A stretch of 64,000 nucleotides of DNA from Pseudomonas sp. PIC25. Its GTDB lineage: Bacteria > Pseudomonadota > Gammaproteobacteria > Pseudomonadales > Pseudomonadaceae. A program made the position numbers and the translations under genes. Positions 43,025-55,215 of the stretch are shown piece after piece. The notes below the pieces were generated by a model. The model worked only from the letters and a program-made list of their open reading frames with translations, did not search any database and was not told where the DNA came from. Positions within the stretch are counted from its first letter, which is position 1, and the number at the start of each line of letters is the position of its first letter. Location: assembly GCF_002286785.1 (NCBI RefSeq), contig NZ_MUJY01000067.1, positions 1 through 64,000 on the forward strand, given 5' to 3'.

Positions 43025-43858
43025 TCAGGTGCTGCCCGGCTCCGGGTCGAAATCGCGACGATAGCGTTCCACCAGATGCAGGTTGTCGTGCTGCCACGGA
43101 TGGAAATCCGCCTTGTAGAAATCCAGGTAGACCCGCACCAGCGGCCGGTAGATGCCATCCTGGCCCCACAGCCAACGCAGGCCATCGCGCCACACACGCC
43201 AGTTCCATAGCAGGCCGTCGCGCTTGAGCATATGGATCAGTCCCTTCAGCGTATCCACAGTGAAGAAGAACGTGCTCTGCAACATCGCCCTCCGCCGCAA
43301 CCATGGGCTGCCGCACACAGCCTGGAATACATCGAAGGCCACCGCCTTGTGCTCGGTTTCCTCCAGCGCGTGCCAACGCCACAAGCGGGCCATGGACGGA
43401 TCGGCGCCCTCCAGCCAGCGTGGGTCGGTCAACAGGGCATTGGCCATGATCGCCGTGAGGTGCTCCACCGCGCAGGTCGCCGCCAGTTGCAGGCGCGCCG
43501 GGAAATGCTTTTGGATGAAGCCGAGGCGGCGTTTCAAGCCGCGCTCCAGATAGTCCACGTCATAGCCGGACTCGCGTAAACGCTGGCTGTACACCAGATG
43601 CTCGCGGCTGTGATGACCTTCCTGGCCGATGAAGCCGCGAATCTGCTCCTTCAGCAGCGGGTCGTCTATCTTGTCGCGGAACAGCCGCACCGAATCGATG
43701 AAAAACCGTTCGCCGTCCGGAAACAGCACCGACATGGCGTCGAACAGATGCGACTTGAAGGCGTCGCCGCCATGCCAGTGACGCGGCATGGGTTGCGGCA
43801 GATCGAAATCCAGTTGGCGCGGTCGAATCGCCAAACCTTTGGGAGTGGTGCTGGCCAT
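43025..43858 (-). CDS. PF10118 'metal-dependent hydrolase' family protein, copy B (di-iron ligand pattern)
   Basis: A 277-residue paralogue of the protein at 42066, of the same length. The first 95 residues are nearly identical, and the putative metal ligands are kept at the same positions (E50, E80/H83, E132/H133, E167/H170). The middle differs more (DYLERGLKRRLGFIQKHFPA, and CAVEHLTAIMANALLTD). A gene duplication with divergence is the simple reading. It lies divergent from the AraC regulator with 116 bases between starts, so that region probably holds both promoters. Confidence 0.85.
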   Translation of the reverse strand: MASTTPKGLAIRPRQLDFDLPQPMPRHWHGGDAFKSHLFDAMSVLFPDGERFFIDSVRLFRDKIDDPLLKEQIRGFIGQEGHHSREHLVYSQRLRESGYDVDYLERGLKRRLGFIQKHFPARLQLAATCAVEHLTAIMANALLTDPRWLEGADPSMARLWRWHALEETEHKAVAFDVFQAVCGSPWLRRRAMLQSTFFFTVDTLKGLIHMLKRDGLLWNWRVWRDGLRWLWGQDGIYRPLVRVYLDFYKADFHPWQHDNLHLVERYRRDFDPEPGST

Positions 43859-43918
43859 GGCATTTCTCCGAGCCTGATGGCGAGACCCTGACTATGGGCT
43901 TGCCGATTTTTGTCGGAC

Positions 43919-43957
43919 AAGGTTATTTTCAGCCAAGATCACGGTCATATCCGGCCA
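43919..43957. promoter_or_regulatory. 39-bp operator-like element upstream of copy B and the AraC gene
   Basis: Second copy of the element at 42962-43000 (33 of 39 identical). Half-sites CAGCCAA (43930-43936) and CGGCCAA (43952-43958) are direct repeats 22 bases apart. It lies between the divergent PF10118 copy B gene and the AraC-type gene, 18 bases before the latter's start, so it may serve both activation and autoregulation. Confidence 0.65.
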
Positions 43958-43974
43958 AAGCGACTGATAACAAC

Positions 43975-44997
43975 ATGAACAAGCCGCTCAATCTTTCCGC
44001 CGAACTCGTGCCGGTGGCCTATGCCGCCGCGCTGTTGGATTTTGCCGAAGAACTCGGCGTTTCACGCCAGGCCCTGTTCGCCGCCGCCCGGGTTCGCCCC
44101 GAGGTGATGGACAGCCCCAACGGGCGCCTCTCCTTCATCGATTTCAATCTGCTGGCCAGCGCGGCGCTGCTGCACTGCAACGAGCCGGCCCTGGGGCTGC
44201 GCCTCGGGCCGCGATTGAACCTTTCCAGCCACGGCATCCTCGGTTATGCCGTGCTCTCCAGCGCCAACCTGGAAAGGGCGCTGCAATTCGCCCTGAAGTA
44301 CTACCGGGTGCTGGGGTTGGCCTTCGAACTGGAGCAAGTCGAAGACAACGGCCGGGTTCAATTGCGCGCCAGCGAAACCATGCCGCTGGGCGCGCTCGGC
44401 CGTTTCGCCGCCGAGAGCCTGCTGGCCAGCCTCTACAGCATCACGCGCTTTCTGGTGGGGGAAGAGCTGCAGGGCGTCGAGGTTGGTTTCGCCTACCCGG
44501 CGCCGAGCTATGCCGAGCGTTATGTGGAGGCCTTTGGCGTGGAGCCGGTCTTCGAGCAACCCTTCCACTGGCTGAGCCTGCCCACCGGATACCTGGATAG
44601 GCCCATGGCCCTGGCCAACCCGGCCACCGTGCAGATGTGCCAGCAACAATGCGAAGCCCTGCTGGCTACCCTCGACATCCAGGACGGCCTGCTCGTGCGC
44701 GTCCGCCGGCTCTTGCTGGCCCGCCCCGGCGACTTCCCCGACCTCGACAGCGCCGCTCGCGCCCTGCACACCAGCGGACGCAGCCTGCGCCGCCACCTCG
44801 CCGCCATGGGCACCACCTACCAGCAAGTGCTGGACGACGTGCGCAAACGCCTGGCCTTGCAATACCTCACCACCACCCACCTGCCCTTGCACGAAGTCGC
44901 CTTCCTGCTCGGCTTCAGCGACCCGTCCAACTTCCGCCGCGCCTTCAAGAAATGGACGGGCAAACTGCCAAGCGACTATCGAAACGGGGGATCGTAA
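43975..44997 (+). CDS. AraC family transcriptional regulator
   Basis: A 340-residue AraC-type regulator. The N-terminal 200 residues resemble the long ligand-binding domain found in OruR/ArgR-like AraC proteins (PF12625 type): LVPVAYAAALLDFAEELGVS and GILGYAVLSSANLERALQFA. The C-terminal double helix-turn-helix includes PDLDSAARALHTSGRSLRRH and LHEVAFLLGFSDPSNFRRAF. I chose the ATG at 43975; 27 upstream codons in frame cross the operator-like element. Position and the repeated 39-bp element make it the likely controller of both PF10118 genes. The inducer is unknown. Confidence 0.9.
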   Translation: MNKPLNLSAELVPVAYAAALLDFAEELGVSRQALFAAARVRPEVMDSPNGRLSFIDFNLLASAALLHCNEPALGLRLGPRLNLSSHGILGYAVLSSANLERALQFALKYYRVLGLAFELEQVEDNGRVQLRASETMPLGALGRFAAESLLASLYSITRFLVGEELQGVEVGFAYPAPSYAERYVEAFGVEPVFEQPFHWLSLPTGYLDRPMALANPATVQMCQQQCEALLATLDIQDGLLVRVRRLLLARPGDFPDLDSAARALHTSGRSLRRHLAAMGTTYQQVLDDVRKRLALQYLTTTHLPLHEVAFLLGFSDPSNFRRAFKKWTGKLPSDYRNGGS

Positions 44998-45022
44998 GGA
45001 GCCAGATCGGGCGGCGGCTCCT

Positions 45023-45475
45023 GTAGGAGCCAGTTTGCTGGCGAATGCGGGCCACACGGAGGTTTCGTTTCACCGAGCAGCCGCAAGCCCCACATACCCT
45101 CGCCCCTCTGGAGAGAGGGTAGGGTGAGGGGGCGGAGGTAGGTGGGGCGAATGAGCGAGGGGCGCCCATGCACCCGCTTCGGCCCCGCCGGGCGAATGAA
45201 TCCCAGCCCCACGCCATGCTTTACGTAGGAGCCAGCTTGCTGGCGAATGCGGGCCACGCGGAGGTTTCGTTTCACGGGGCTGCCGCCAGCCCACGCATAC
45301 CCTCGCCCCTCTGGGGAGAGGGCAGGGTGAGGGGGCGGAGGTGGGGTGGGCAAATGGGCAGGGGCGACCACATGCACCCGCTTCGGCCCCGCTGGGCGAA
45401 TGAATTCGTCTGATCCAGCGGCTCCACGCAGTGCTTCTTTGTAGGAGCCAGCTTGCTGGCGAAGCCCGTGTTTCT
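45023..45475. repeat. Tandem repeat region of about 202-216-bp units built on REP elements
   Basis: The 489 bases between the AraC and HTH genes hold no supported gene. A unit starting GTAGGAGCCAGTTTGCTGGC at 45023 recurs at 45225, followed each time by AATGCGGGCCAC(A/G)CGGAGG, TTCGTTTCAC, a CCCTCGCCCCTCTGG...AGGGTGAGGGGGCGGAGG hairpin block, and CACCCGCTTCGGCCCCG. A third, partial copy starts at 45441. The two full units are similar but not identical, so the duplication is not very recent. Confidence 0.8.
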
Positions 45476-45488
45476 GGCAGATGAGCGC

Positions 45489-45725
45489 TTACTGTTCCTG
45501 CTCGGGGCTGATCTGGCCGATTTCGGGAGCGGTCAATCCTGTTGTCAGCCAGTAAGCAAACTGCGGAAAAGCCTTGGCGATACCTTGGATATCGTCCTCG
45601 TTCGCCCGCCTCCTTCCGTTTCGTAGCGAATACCAGTTGCTTCTGTCGATGCCCGTCAACTTCTCAAGGTCGGTGGCGCTCAGCCCCTGGCTGTCCCATA
45701 TGGCTATAAGCCGATCTCTGATCAT
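45489..45725 (-). CDS. Small helix-turn-helix DNA-binding protein
   Basis: A 78-residue protein resembling phage Cro/CI-type regulators: RLIAIWDSQGLSATDLEKLT then GIDRSNWYSLRNGRRRANED gives the helix-turn-helix, and the end AFPQFAYWLTTG is common in short phage-style repressors. There is no dimerisation or cleavage domain. The upstream region is unusually AT-rich and has TTGAAC/GTTCA palindromes that may be its own operators. It diverges from an HNH-protein gene. No ribosome site is obvious. Codon use is less GC-biased than surrounding genes, suggesting acquisition. Confidence 0.75.
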   Translation of the reverse strand: MIRDRLIAIWDSQGLSATDLEKLTGIDRSNWYSLRNGRRRANEDDIQGIAKAFPQFAYWLTTGLTAPEIGQISPEQEQ

Positions 45726-45759
45726 TCAAAAATCTATCGGTGCGCAAGATAAAAATCCC

Positions 45760-45812
45760 TTGAACATAGTTCATTGAACTTATATCTTTTGTTTGTCTTG
45801 AATTTTGTTCAA
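45760..45812. promoter_or_regulatory. AT-rich divergent promoter with palindromes
   Basis: TGAACATAGTTCA (45761-45773) is an inverted repeat with a 3-base centre. TTGAATTTTGTTCAA (45798-45812) is another with the same outer bases, and a further TTGAAC starts at 45774. The spacing and shared half-site TTGAA fit operators for the adjacent HTH protein. Confidence 0.5.
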
Positions 45813-45904
45813 ATCGAATCCGCTGACCATAGTGCAGGAATCCGCATGGAAGTAGAAGCCAAGCGCACCACACTTCACCCGCCGTTTGGGTCCGGGAGGC
45901 ATCC

Positions 45905-46294
45905 ATGCCCCGCCTTCTGACAATTTCCCGCCTGAGCGCCTACCTCCGCCAAAACGGCCGCTGCTTCTACTGCGGCGCCTCCATGTGGCTGGAAAGCCCG
46001 GAAGCCTTCGCCCGCGAGCACGGCATCCCCATCGAACGCACCGGCCGCTTCCGCTGCACCGCCGAGCACCTGAAAGCCCGCAGCGAGGGAGGAGGGGACG
46101 ACCCGGACAACATCGTCGCCGCTTGCACCTTCTGCAACCACAACCGCCACGGGCGCAAACGCCCGATGAGGCCGGAGCCGTACAAACGCTTCGTCACCGC
46201 ACGGCTGCGGCGCAGGCGCTGGCATCAGGAATGGGTGTTCGAAAGGCCCGTATTGCTCCGGCTGGAGGACTGCCTCGAGGATGAGGCGGAGTGA
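45905..46294 (+). CDS. HNH endonuclease domain protein
   Basis: A 129-residue protein with an HNH fold. The zinc-binding CFYCGA (about residues 20-25) and CTFCNHNR (about 74-81) flank TAEHLKARSEGGGDDPDNIV, whose His is the expected catalytic residue, with the Asn in the NIV/NHN positions. The C-terminal 45 residues are Arg-rich and could bind DNA. A GGGAGG ribosome site precedes the ATG. Stand-alone HNH proteins of this size occur in phages and genomes with unknown target. It diverges from the small HTH gene, which may repress it. Confidence 0.85.
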   Translation: MPRLLTISRLSAYLRQNGRCFYCGASMWLESPEAFAREHGIPIERTGRFRCTAEHLKARSEGGGDDPDNIVAACTFCNHNRHGRKRPMRPEPYKRFVTARLRRRRWHQEWVFERPVLLRLEDCLEDEAE

Positions 46295-46395
46295 CGATGC
46301 CGCTCCGAAAGGCCGCGCGACAGACCTTCAAGGTTGAAACCTGGGCCCGTTGCCGCCACGCTTAGCGCCATCGCCCGTTAAGCGCAGGAAATCCC

Positions 46396-47040
46396 ATGCA
46401 ATCCCCCCAGCCCACCCTCATCCGCGAAACCTTCCCTGTCGGGCCTTTGCAGTGCAACTGCACGATCATCGGCGATCCGGTAAGCAAGAAGGCCATCGTG
46501 GTCGATCCGGGTGGCAATCCCGAGCTGATCATGGCGCGTCTGGAGGCCCACGGCTTGCAGGTGGTGAGCATCATCCACACGCATGCCCATCTCGATCACT
46601 TCCTCGCCTCCGGGCAGATGAAGGAGAAGACCGGCGCCACGCTGCACCTGCATCAGGACGATCAGTTTCTCTGGGACAACCTGGAGATGCAGTGCCGGAT
46701 GTTCGGCGTGCCGTACACGCCGGTGCCGGCGCCGGACCAGTGGTTGCAGGACGATGAGGCGCTGGCCTGCGGGTGCGGGGTGGCGCTGCACACGCCGGGG
46801 CATACGCCCGGTTCGATGAGCTTCTGGTTCCCCGAGGCTAAACTGTTGATTGCCGGCGATACGCTGTTCCGCCGCGGGATCGGGCGGACCGATCTGTGGG
46901 GCGGCGATTACGCCAGCATCGAGCGTTCGATCAAGCAGCGCCTGTACTGCCTGGACGAGGAGGCGACGGTGGTCGCGGGGCATGGGCCGGATACCCGGCT
47001 GGGCGACGAGATGCGAGAGAACCCGTTCGTCCGTGCTTGA
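46396..47040 (+). CDS. MBL-fold metallo-hydrolase (YcbL/glyoxalase II-like)
   Basis: A 214-residue zinc hydrolase of the metallo-beta-lactamase fold. The metal motif H-x-H-x-D-H is IIHTHAHLDHF, followed by HTPGHTPGSM, LIAGDTLF and VVAGHGPDTRLG, in the order of glyoxalase II-like proteins. The size and the FPVGPLQCNCTII start match YcbL-type members, which act on thioester or related substrates; the exact substrate is unknown. It appears to be a single-gene unit. Confidence 0.9.
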   Translation: MQSPQPTLIRETFPVGPLQCNCTIIGDPVSKKAIVVDPGGNPELIMARLEAHGLQVVSIIHTHAHLDHFLASGQMKEKTGATLHLHQDDQFLWDNLEMQCRMFGVPYTPVPAPDQWLQDDEALACGCGVALHTPGHTPGSMSFWFPEAKLLIAGDTLFRRGIGRTDLWGGDYASIERSIKQRLYCLDEEATVVAGHGPDTRLGDEMRENPFVRA

Positions 47041-47166
47041 GCGGGCCCCGCTCGACCGAATCGAATGCCAGCAACTGATGGCGACGGCACGGAATTTTAA
47101 TCTGCCATCATGTTCTAATCGCGGCCAGCCCAGAGGGTTGGGTAAGAAAATCTCAGGAGTCGATCC

Positions 47167-47841
47167 ATGTCCACTGCACGTCGTTTGCTGACCGCCGCCA
47201 CCGTCGTTACCCTGCTGGCGGGCTGTGCCTCGCAGAATCCCTATGAAGCCCAGGAGCCGGCCGGCTCCAACAAGACGATGAAATACGGCGGTCTCGGCGC
47301 CCTGGCCGGTGCCATCGCCGGTGCGGCGATCAACCACGACAACCGTGGCAAGGGCGCGCTGATCGGCGCCGCCGTCGGCGGTGCGGCCGGTGCCGGTTAC
47401 GGTTATTACGCCGACAAGCAGGAAGCCGAGCTGCGCCGCAGCATGCAGGGCACCGGCGTGGAAGTGCAGCGCCAGGGCGACAACATCACCCTGATCATGC
47501 CCGGCAATATCACCTTCGCCACCGATTCGGCGGATATCGCCAGCAACTTCTACACCCCGCTGAACAATCTGGCGACCTCGTTCAAGCAGTACGACCAGAA
47601 CAGCATCGAGATCGTCGGCCACACCGACAGCACCGGCTCCCGCCAGTACAACATGACGCTGTCCCAGCGCCGTGCGCAGAGCGTGGCCAACTACCTGATC
47701 GCCCAGGGTGTCAACGGCATGCGCGTAACCACCCGTGGCGCCGGCCCGGACCAGCCGGTAGCGAGCAACGCCACCGAGTCCGGCCGGGCACAGAACCGTC
47801 GCGTGGAAATCAACCTGCGCCCGCTGGCCGGTCAGCAGTAA
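47167..47841 (+). CDS. OmpA-family outer-membrane lipoprotein (YiaD-like)
   Basis: A 224-residue lipoprotein. The lipobox TLLAGC places the lipidated Cys at residue 19. A glycine-zipper region follows (GGLGALAGAIAGAAINHDNR and GAAVGGAAGAGYGYY), then a C-terminal OmpA domain of about 110 residues with the peptidoglycan-binding signature (VGHTDSTGSRQYNMTLSQRR, AQNRRVEI). It probably anchors the outer membrane to peptidoglycan, like YiaD or Pal-type proteins. The terminator directly after shows a single-gene transcript end. Confidence 0.92.
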   Translation: MSTARRLLTAATVVTLLAGCASQNPYEAQEPAGSNKTMKYGGLGALAGAIAGAAINHDNRGKGALIGAAVGGAAGAGYGYYADKQEAELRRSMQGTGVEVQRQGDNITLIMPGNITFATDSADIASNFYTPLNNLATSFKQYDQNSIEIVGHTDSTGSRQYNMTLSQRRAQSVANYLIAQGVNGMRVTTRGAGPDQPVASNATESGRAQNRRVEINLRPLAGQQ

Positions 47842-47859
47842 GCTCCCCGGTTGCGCATG

Positions 47860-47886
47860 AAGCCCCCGTTATCGGGGGCTTTTCAT
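47860..47886 (+). terminator. Intrinsic terminator after the OmpA-like gene
   Basis: AAGCCCCCG (47860-47868) pairs with CGGGGGCTT (47873-47881) around a TTAT loop, followed by a T-rich run. Confidence 0.93.
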
Positions 47887-48017
47887 TTTGGGGCTCCGAT
47901 AGCCGTCCATCGCCGGGCAGGTGGCAAAACGCCGCGGGATGGATTCCTGACTAGACTGCTCAGCAAGGCCGTCACTGTGTTGCCGGTGATGGTATCGGTC
48001 AGGGATTCGGAGCTCGC

Positions 48018-51729
<3,712 letters not shown>

Positions 51730-51749
<20 letters not shown>

Positions 51750-53907
51750 GCCGGTGCCCAAGAACCAGGTGCTGCTGGTGGTGGATGACCGCGAGGAGAA
51801 CCGGGTGGCCATGGAGGCGTTGCTGGGCGACGGCGATTGGGAGGTACGCTGCGTCGATAGCGGTCAGGCCGCCCTGCGCTGCCTGCTGGAAGAGGACGTC
51901 GGGCTGGTGCTGCTGGACGTGCAGATGCCGGAGATGGACGGCTTCGAGGTGGCGCGCCTGATGCGCGGCAACCCACGGACCCGCTACACACCGATCATTT
52001 TCATTTCGGCCATCGCCCACACCCACGACTCGGTGTTGCATGGCTACGCCAACGGGGCGGTGGATTTCCTGCTCAAACCGTTCGACCCACAGGTACTGCG
52101 CTACAAGATCAACGTGCTGCTGGAGCACGAGCGCAATCGCCATGAGCTGCAGATGCTCAGCCAGCAGTTGGACAGCGCCCGCGCGTTCAACGCCTCGGTG
52201 CTGGAAAATGCCGCGGAAGGCATCCTGGTGGTGGATGACAAGGGCTGCATCGGCTTTGCCAACCCGGCCATGGCGCGCATGCTCGGCACTACGGTGGAGG
52301 CGCTGCGCGGCACGGCCCTGCTCGGCTACCTGGCGAGCCCGGAAATGCCGCTGCGCTGGAGCGAGTCCGAGTTCTATCACCACTGGCGCCAGGGCGAGAC
52401 CTACCGCCTGCACGACGCCGCCTTGCGCACCGGGGGCGGCGAGCTGCTGCCGGTGGCGCTGTCCTGCTCGCCGTTGCCGCAGTTGCAACAGTCCATGGTG
52501 GTGATCGTCCTGGACATGTCGACCGTGCGCGACCTGCATGCCCAGCTCGAATCCCAGGCGATCACCGATGCCCTGACCGGCCTGCTCAACCGGCGGGGCT
52601 TTCACCAGGCGCTGGAGTCCGTATTGGCGCGGATCGAGCGCAGCAGCAACAGCGAACGCAACAACCGGCGCATGGCCTTGCTGTATGTGGACCTGGACGG
52701 CTTCAAACGCATCAACGATTCCCTCGGCCACGCCGCCGGGGACATGGTGCTGCGCCGGGTCGCCGATCAACTGCGCGCCTGCATGCGCCCTTACGACACC
52801 CTGGCGCGCATGGGCGGCGATGAGTTCACCGCCTTGCTCGATTCCCTCGGCCACCCGGAAGACGCCGCGCGGGTGGCGGAAAAGCTGATCGAAACCCTGT
52901 CGGGCCGTTATGAAGTGGATGGCATCGAGGTGACCATGGGCGCCAGCGTCGGCATCGCCTGTTTTCCCGAGTGTGGGCAGACGGTGGACGGCCTGCTCTG
53001 CGCCGCCGACATGGCCATGTACGAGGCCAAGCGGGCCGGGCGACAGCAGTATCGCTTCTTCTCCCCGGAGATGAACGGCCGGGCGCGGTCGCGGCTGATG
53101 CTGGAAGAAAGTCTACGCAGCGCCATCGAGCACGACGATTTCGTTCTCGTCTATCAGCCGCAGATTTACCTGGACAGCGGCCGCCTGCGTGGTTTCGAGG
53201 CGCTTTTGCGCTGGCAGCACCGGGTCGCCGGCACCGTGGCGCCCAGTGTGTTCATTCCGCTGCTGGAGGAAACCCGGCTGATCAACCGCCTGGGCGACTG
53301 GATTTTCCAGCATGGCATCGGCCAATGCCGGGACTGGCAGCCGGTGTTCGGCAATGGCCTGGTGATGAGCCTAAACGTCAGCCCGGTGCAGTTCAGCATG
53401 CCCAAGCTGGTCGACGACCTGCGCCGGGTGCTGGACGAAAAGGGGCTCGCGCCCGCCCAGCTCGAGGTAGAGGTCACCGAAAGCGCCCTGATGCAGGATC
53501 TGGATGTGACCCGCGAGCAGTTGCGTCAACTGCGCGATCTGGGTGTGCGCATCGCCATCGACGATTTTGGCACCGGCTATTCGTCGCTGGCCTACCTGCG
53601 CCACTTCGAACTGGACACGCTGAAGATCGACCGGCTGTTTATTTCCAACATGCTCGAATCGCCACGGGATGCGGCGGTGGTGAGCACCATCATCGATCTT
53701 GGCCGCCACCTCGGGCTGGAGGTGATCGCCGAAGGGGTGGAAACCCTGGAGCAGCGCGACTGGCTGATCGCCCATGACTGCAACATCATGCAGGGCTACC
53801 TCGTCGCTCCGGGACTGCCGGCCAAGGTAGCTTCGGTGTTTCCGCAGCAACTGGACTGGAACGCGCTGGTGGCCGGGGAACGCGGGGCCGTGCGCGGAGG
53901 GGCTTGA
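51730..53907 (+). CDS. Response regulator with PAS, GGDEF and EAL domains
   Basis: A 725-residue protein for cyclic di-GMP turnover. Receiver domain, residues of about 15-130 (VLLVVDDREENRV; candidate phospho-Asp in LVLLDVQMPEMDG); PAS, about 145-260; GGDEF with intact ARMGGDEFTAL near 361; EAL with FEALLRW near 489 and DDFGTGYSSLAYL further on. Both catalytic signatures look intact, so it could make or degrade c-di-GMP. I used the ATG at 51730 with GAGGT upstream; it lies inside the kinase gene's end, which implies coupled translation. It is probably the phosphorylation target of that kinase, possibly in a biofilm or motility decision. Confidence 0.92.
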
Positions 53908-53908
53908 C

Positions 53909-54048
53909 GTAGGAGCCAGCTTTGCGGGCGATTCACATGTTCGGCGATGCACCGATTCGCGAGCAGAGCTCGCTCCTACAGGTTTTCGAATCTCCGTGTG
54001 GGCCCATACCTGTAGCCCGGAGAAGCGAAGCGCAATCCGGGAGTGCGG
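53909..54048. repeat. REP pair and a second Pseudomonas repeat
   Basis: GTAGGAGCCAGCTTTGCGGG (53909) and the inverted GCGAGCAGAGCTCGCTCCTACA (53958-53980) form a REP pair. GTAGCCCGGAGAAGCGAAGC GCAATCCGGG (54012-54041) is a further common palindrome. No gene was seen in 53908-54101. Confidence 0.75.
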
Positions 54049-54101
54049 ATTCCCGCGTACAGAGAGTAAGCGCCAGCCCCGCGTTGCGAGGCTCCACGCC
54101 G

Positions 54102-55001
54102 TTACTCGCCAGCAGCGTGCAAGCGATCGAGCAGGGCGTCCTTGTCTTCCCACAGACGATTGACCCACTGCTGGAAGGCCAGGCGATAAGCCTCGTCCTG
54201 GTCATAGCTCTTGCCGATGAATTCGCGTGGGATCGGCAGTTCTTCGAAACGCACCACCACCTCGTCGAGCCCGCCGCTGAGCAGCGTCCAGAAGCTCGGA
54301 TTGCCGCTGGGATAGTGGATGGTCACGTTGACCAGCGATTCCAGTTGCTCACCCATGGCATCGAGGACGAAGGCGATGCCGCCGGCCTTCGGCTTGAGCA
54401 GGTGGCGGAACGGCGATGCCTGTTCGGCATGCTTCTCGGGAGTGAAACGGGTGCCTTCGAGGAAGTTGAAGATGCCCACCGGGTTGTGGCGGAACTTGGC
54501 GCAGGCGCGGCGGGTGGTGGCCAGGTCCTTGCCTTTCTTCTCCGGGTGCTTGGCTAGGTAGGCCTTCGAATAGCGCTTCATGAACGGGAAATCCAGCGCC
54601 CACCAGCACAGGCCGATCACCGGGACCCAGATCAGCTCCTGCTTGAGGAAGAACTTCAACGGGCGGATGCGCCGGTTGAGGATGTATTGCAGCACCAGGA
54701 TATCGGCCCAGCTCTGATGGTTGCTGGTGACCAGGTAGGAGTGCTGGTAGTCCAGCGGTTCCAGGCCCTGGATATCCCAGCGGGTCCGCCGCACCAGGGC
54801 CATCCAGCCCTTGTTGCAGCTGATCCAGGATTCCTGGATGAAGCTCATCGCCACATTGCACAGGCGCCGGGTCGGCCCGAAGGGCAGCAGAATCTTGAAC
54901 AAGGTGACGGCGAACAGGGGCCAACACCAGAACAGGGTGTTCAGCGCCAGCAGCAAGCCGGCGAGCACACCGCGCAGGGCGGCGGGGAGAAAACTCAGCA
55001 T
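54102..55001 (-). CDS. PlsC-type acyltransferase, YihG-like
   Basis: A 299-residue inner-membrane acyltransferase of the lysophosphatidic acid acyltransferase family. The H-x4-D catalytic motif is H95-Q-S-W-A-D100, and the substrate-binding EGTRFTPEK block lies near residue 185. One or two N-terminal hydrophobic segments (residues of about 9-40) anchor it. The sequence (RRTRWDIQGLEPLDYQHSYL) resembles E. coli YihG, which makes minor phospholipid species. No operon partners are evident; the gene follows a 214-base stretch before pta without other genes. Confidence 0.88.
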   Translation of the reverse strand: MLSFLPAALRGVLAGLLLALNTLFWCWPLFAVTLFKILLPFGPTRRLCNVAMSFIQESWISCNKGWMALVRRTRWDIQGLEPLDYQHSYLVTSNHQSWADILVLQYILNRRIRPLKFFLKQELIWVPVIGLCWWALDFPFMKRYSKAYLAKHPEKKGKDLATTRRACAKFRHNPVGIFNFLEGTRFTPEKHAEQASPFRHLLKPKAGGIAFVLDAMGEQLESLVNVTIHYPSGNPSFWTLLSGGLDEVVVRFEELPIPREFIGKSYDQDEAYRLAFQQWVNRLWEDKDALLDRLHAAGE

Positions 55002-55185
55002 GGTGCGGAGATGCCTTGGCTAAGGGCGCCTGCCTGCGAAGCCGCGCCGTGGGTCGGGCCGCTGTGCTCCCTCACGGCGGCGAATCGGGCGCCAAGGTTA
55101 ACGGTTGTGCACTGAACTGCAAGCGCCATCACGGACCGGCAAGTCACGTTTTCCGGGGCCTGTCGGGCTGCGGGTCACCTGCGAA

Positions 55186-55201
55186 GCGCCCGTCCGGGCG
55201 C
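55186..55201 (-). terminator. Short GC hairpin after pta
   Basis: GCGCCC and GGGCGC pair around GTCC, 15 bases beyond the pta stop. There is no T run, so the call is weak. Confidence 0.35.
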
Positions 55202-55215
55202 CTCGCGGGAGCGGT

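Noticed and set aside
45023-45475. Repeats considered as a CRISPR array
   Set aside because: Units are about 205 bp, composite and few in number; there are no 25-40-base repeats with regular unique spacers, and no cas genes.
45489-46294. Prophage remnant
   Set aside because: Only a small HTH gene and an HNH gene are present; there is no integrase, structural gene, attachment site or tRNA nearby.
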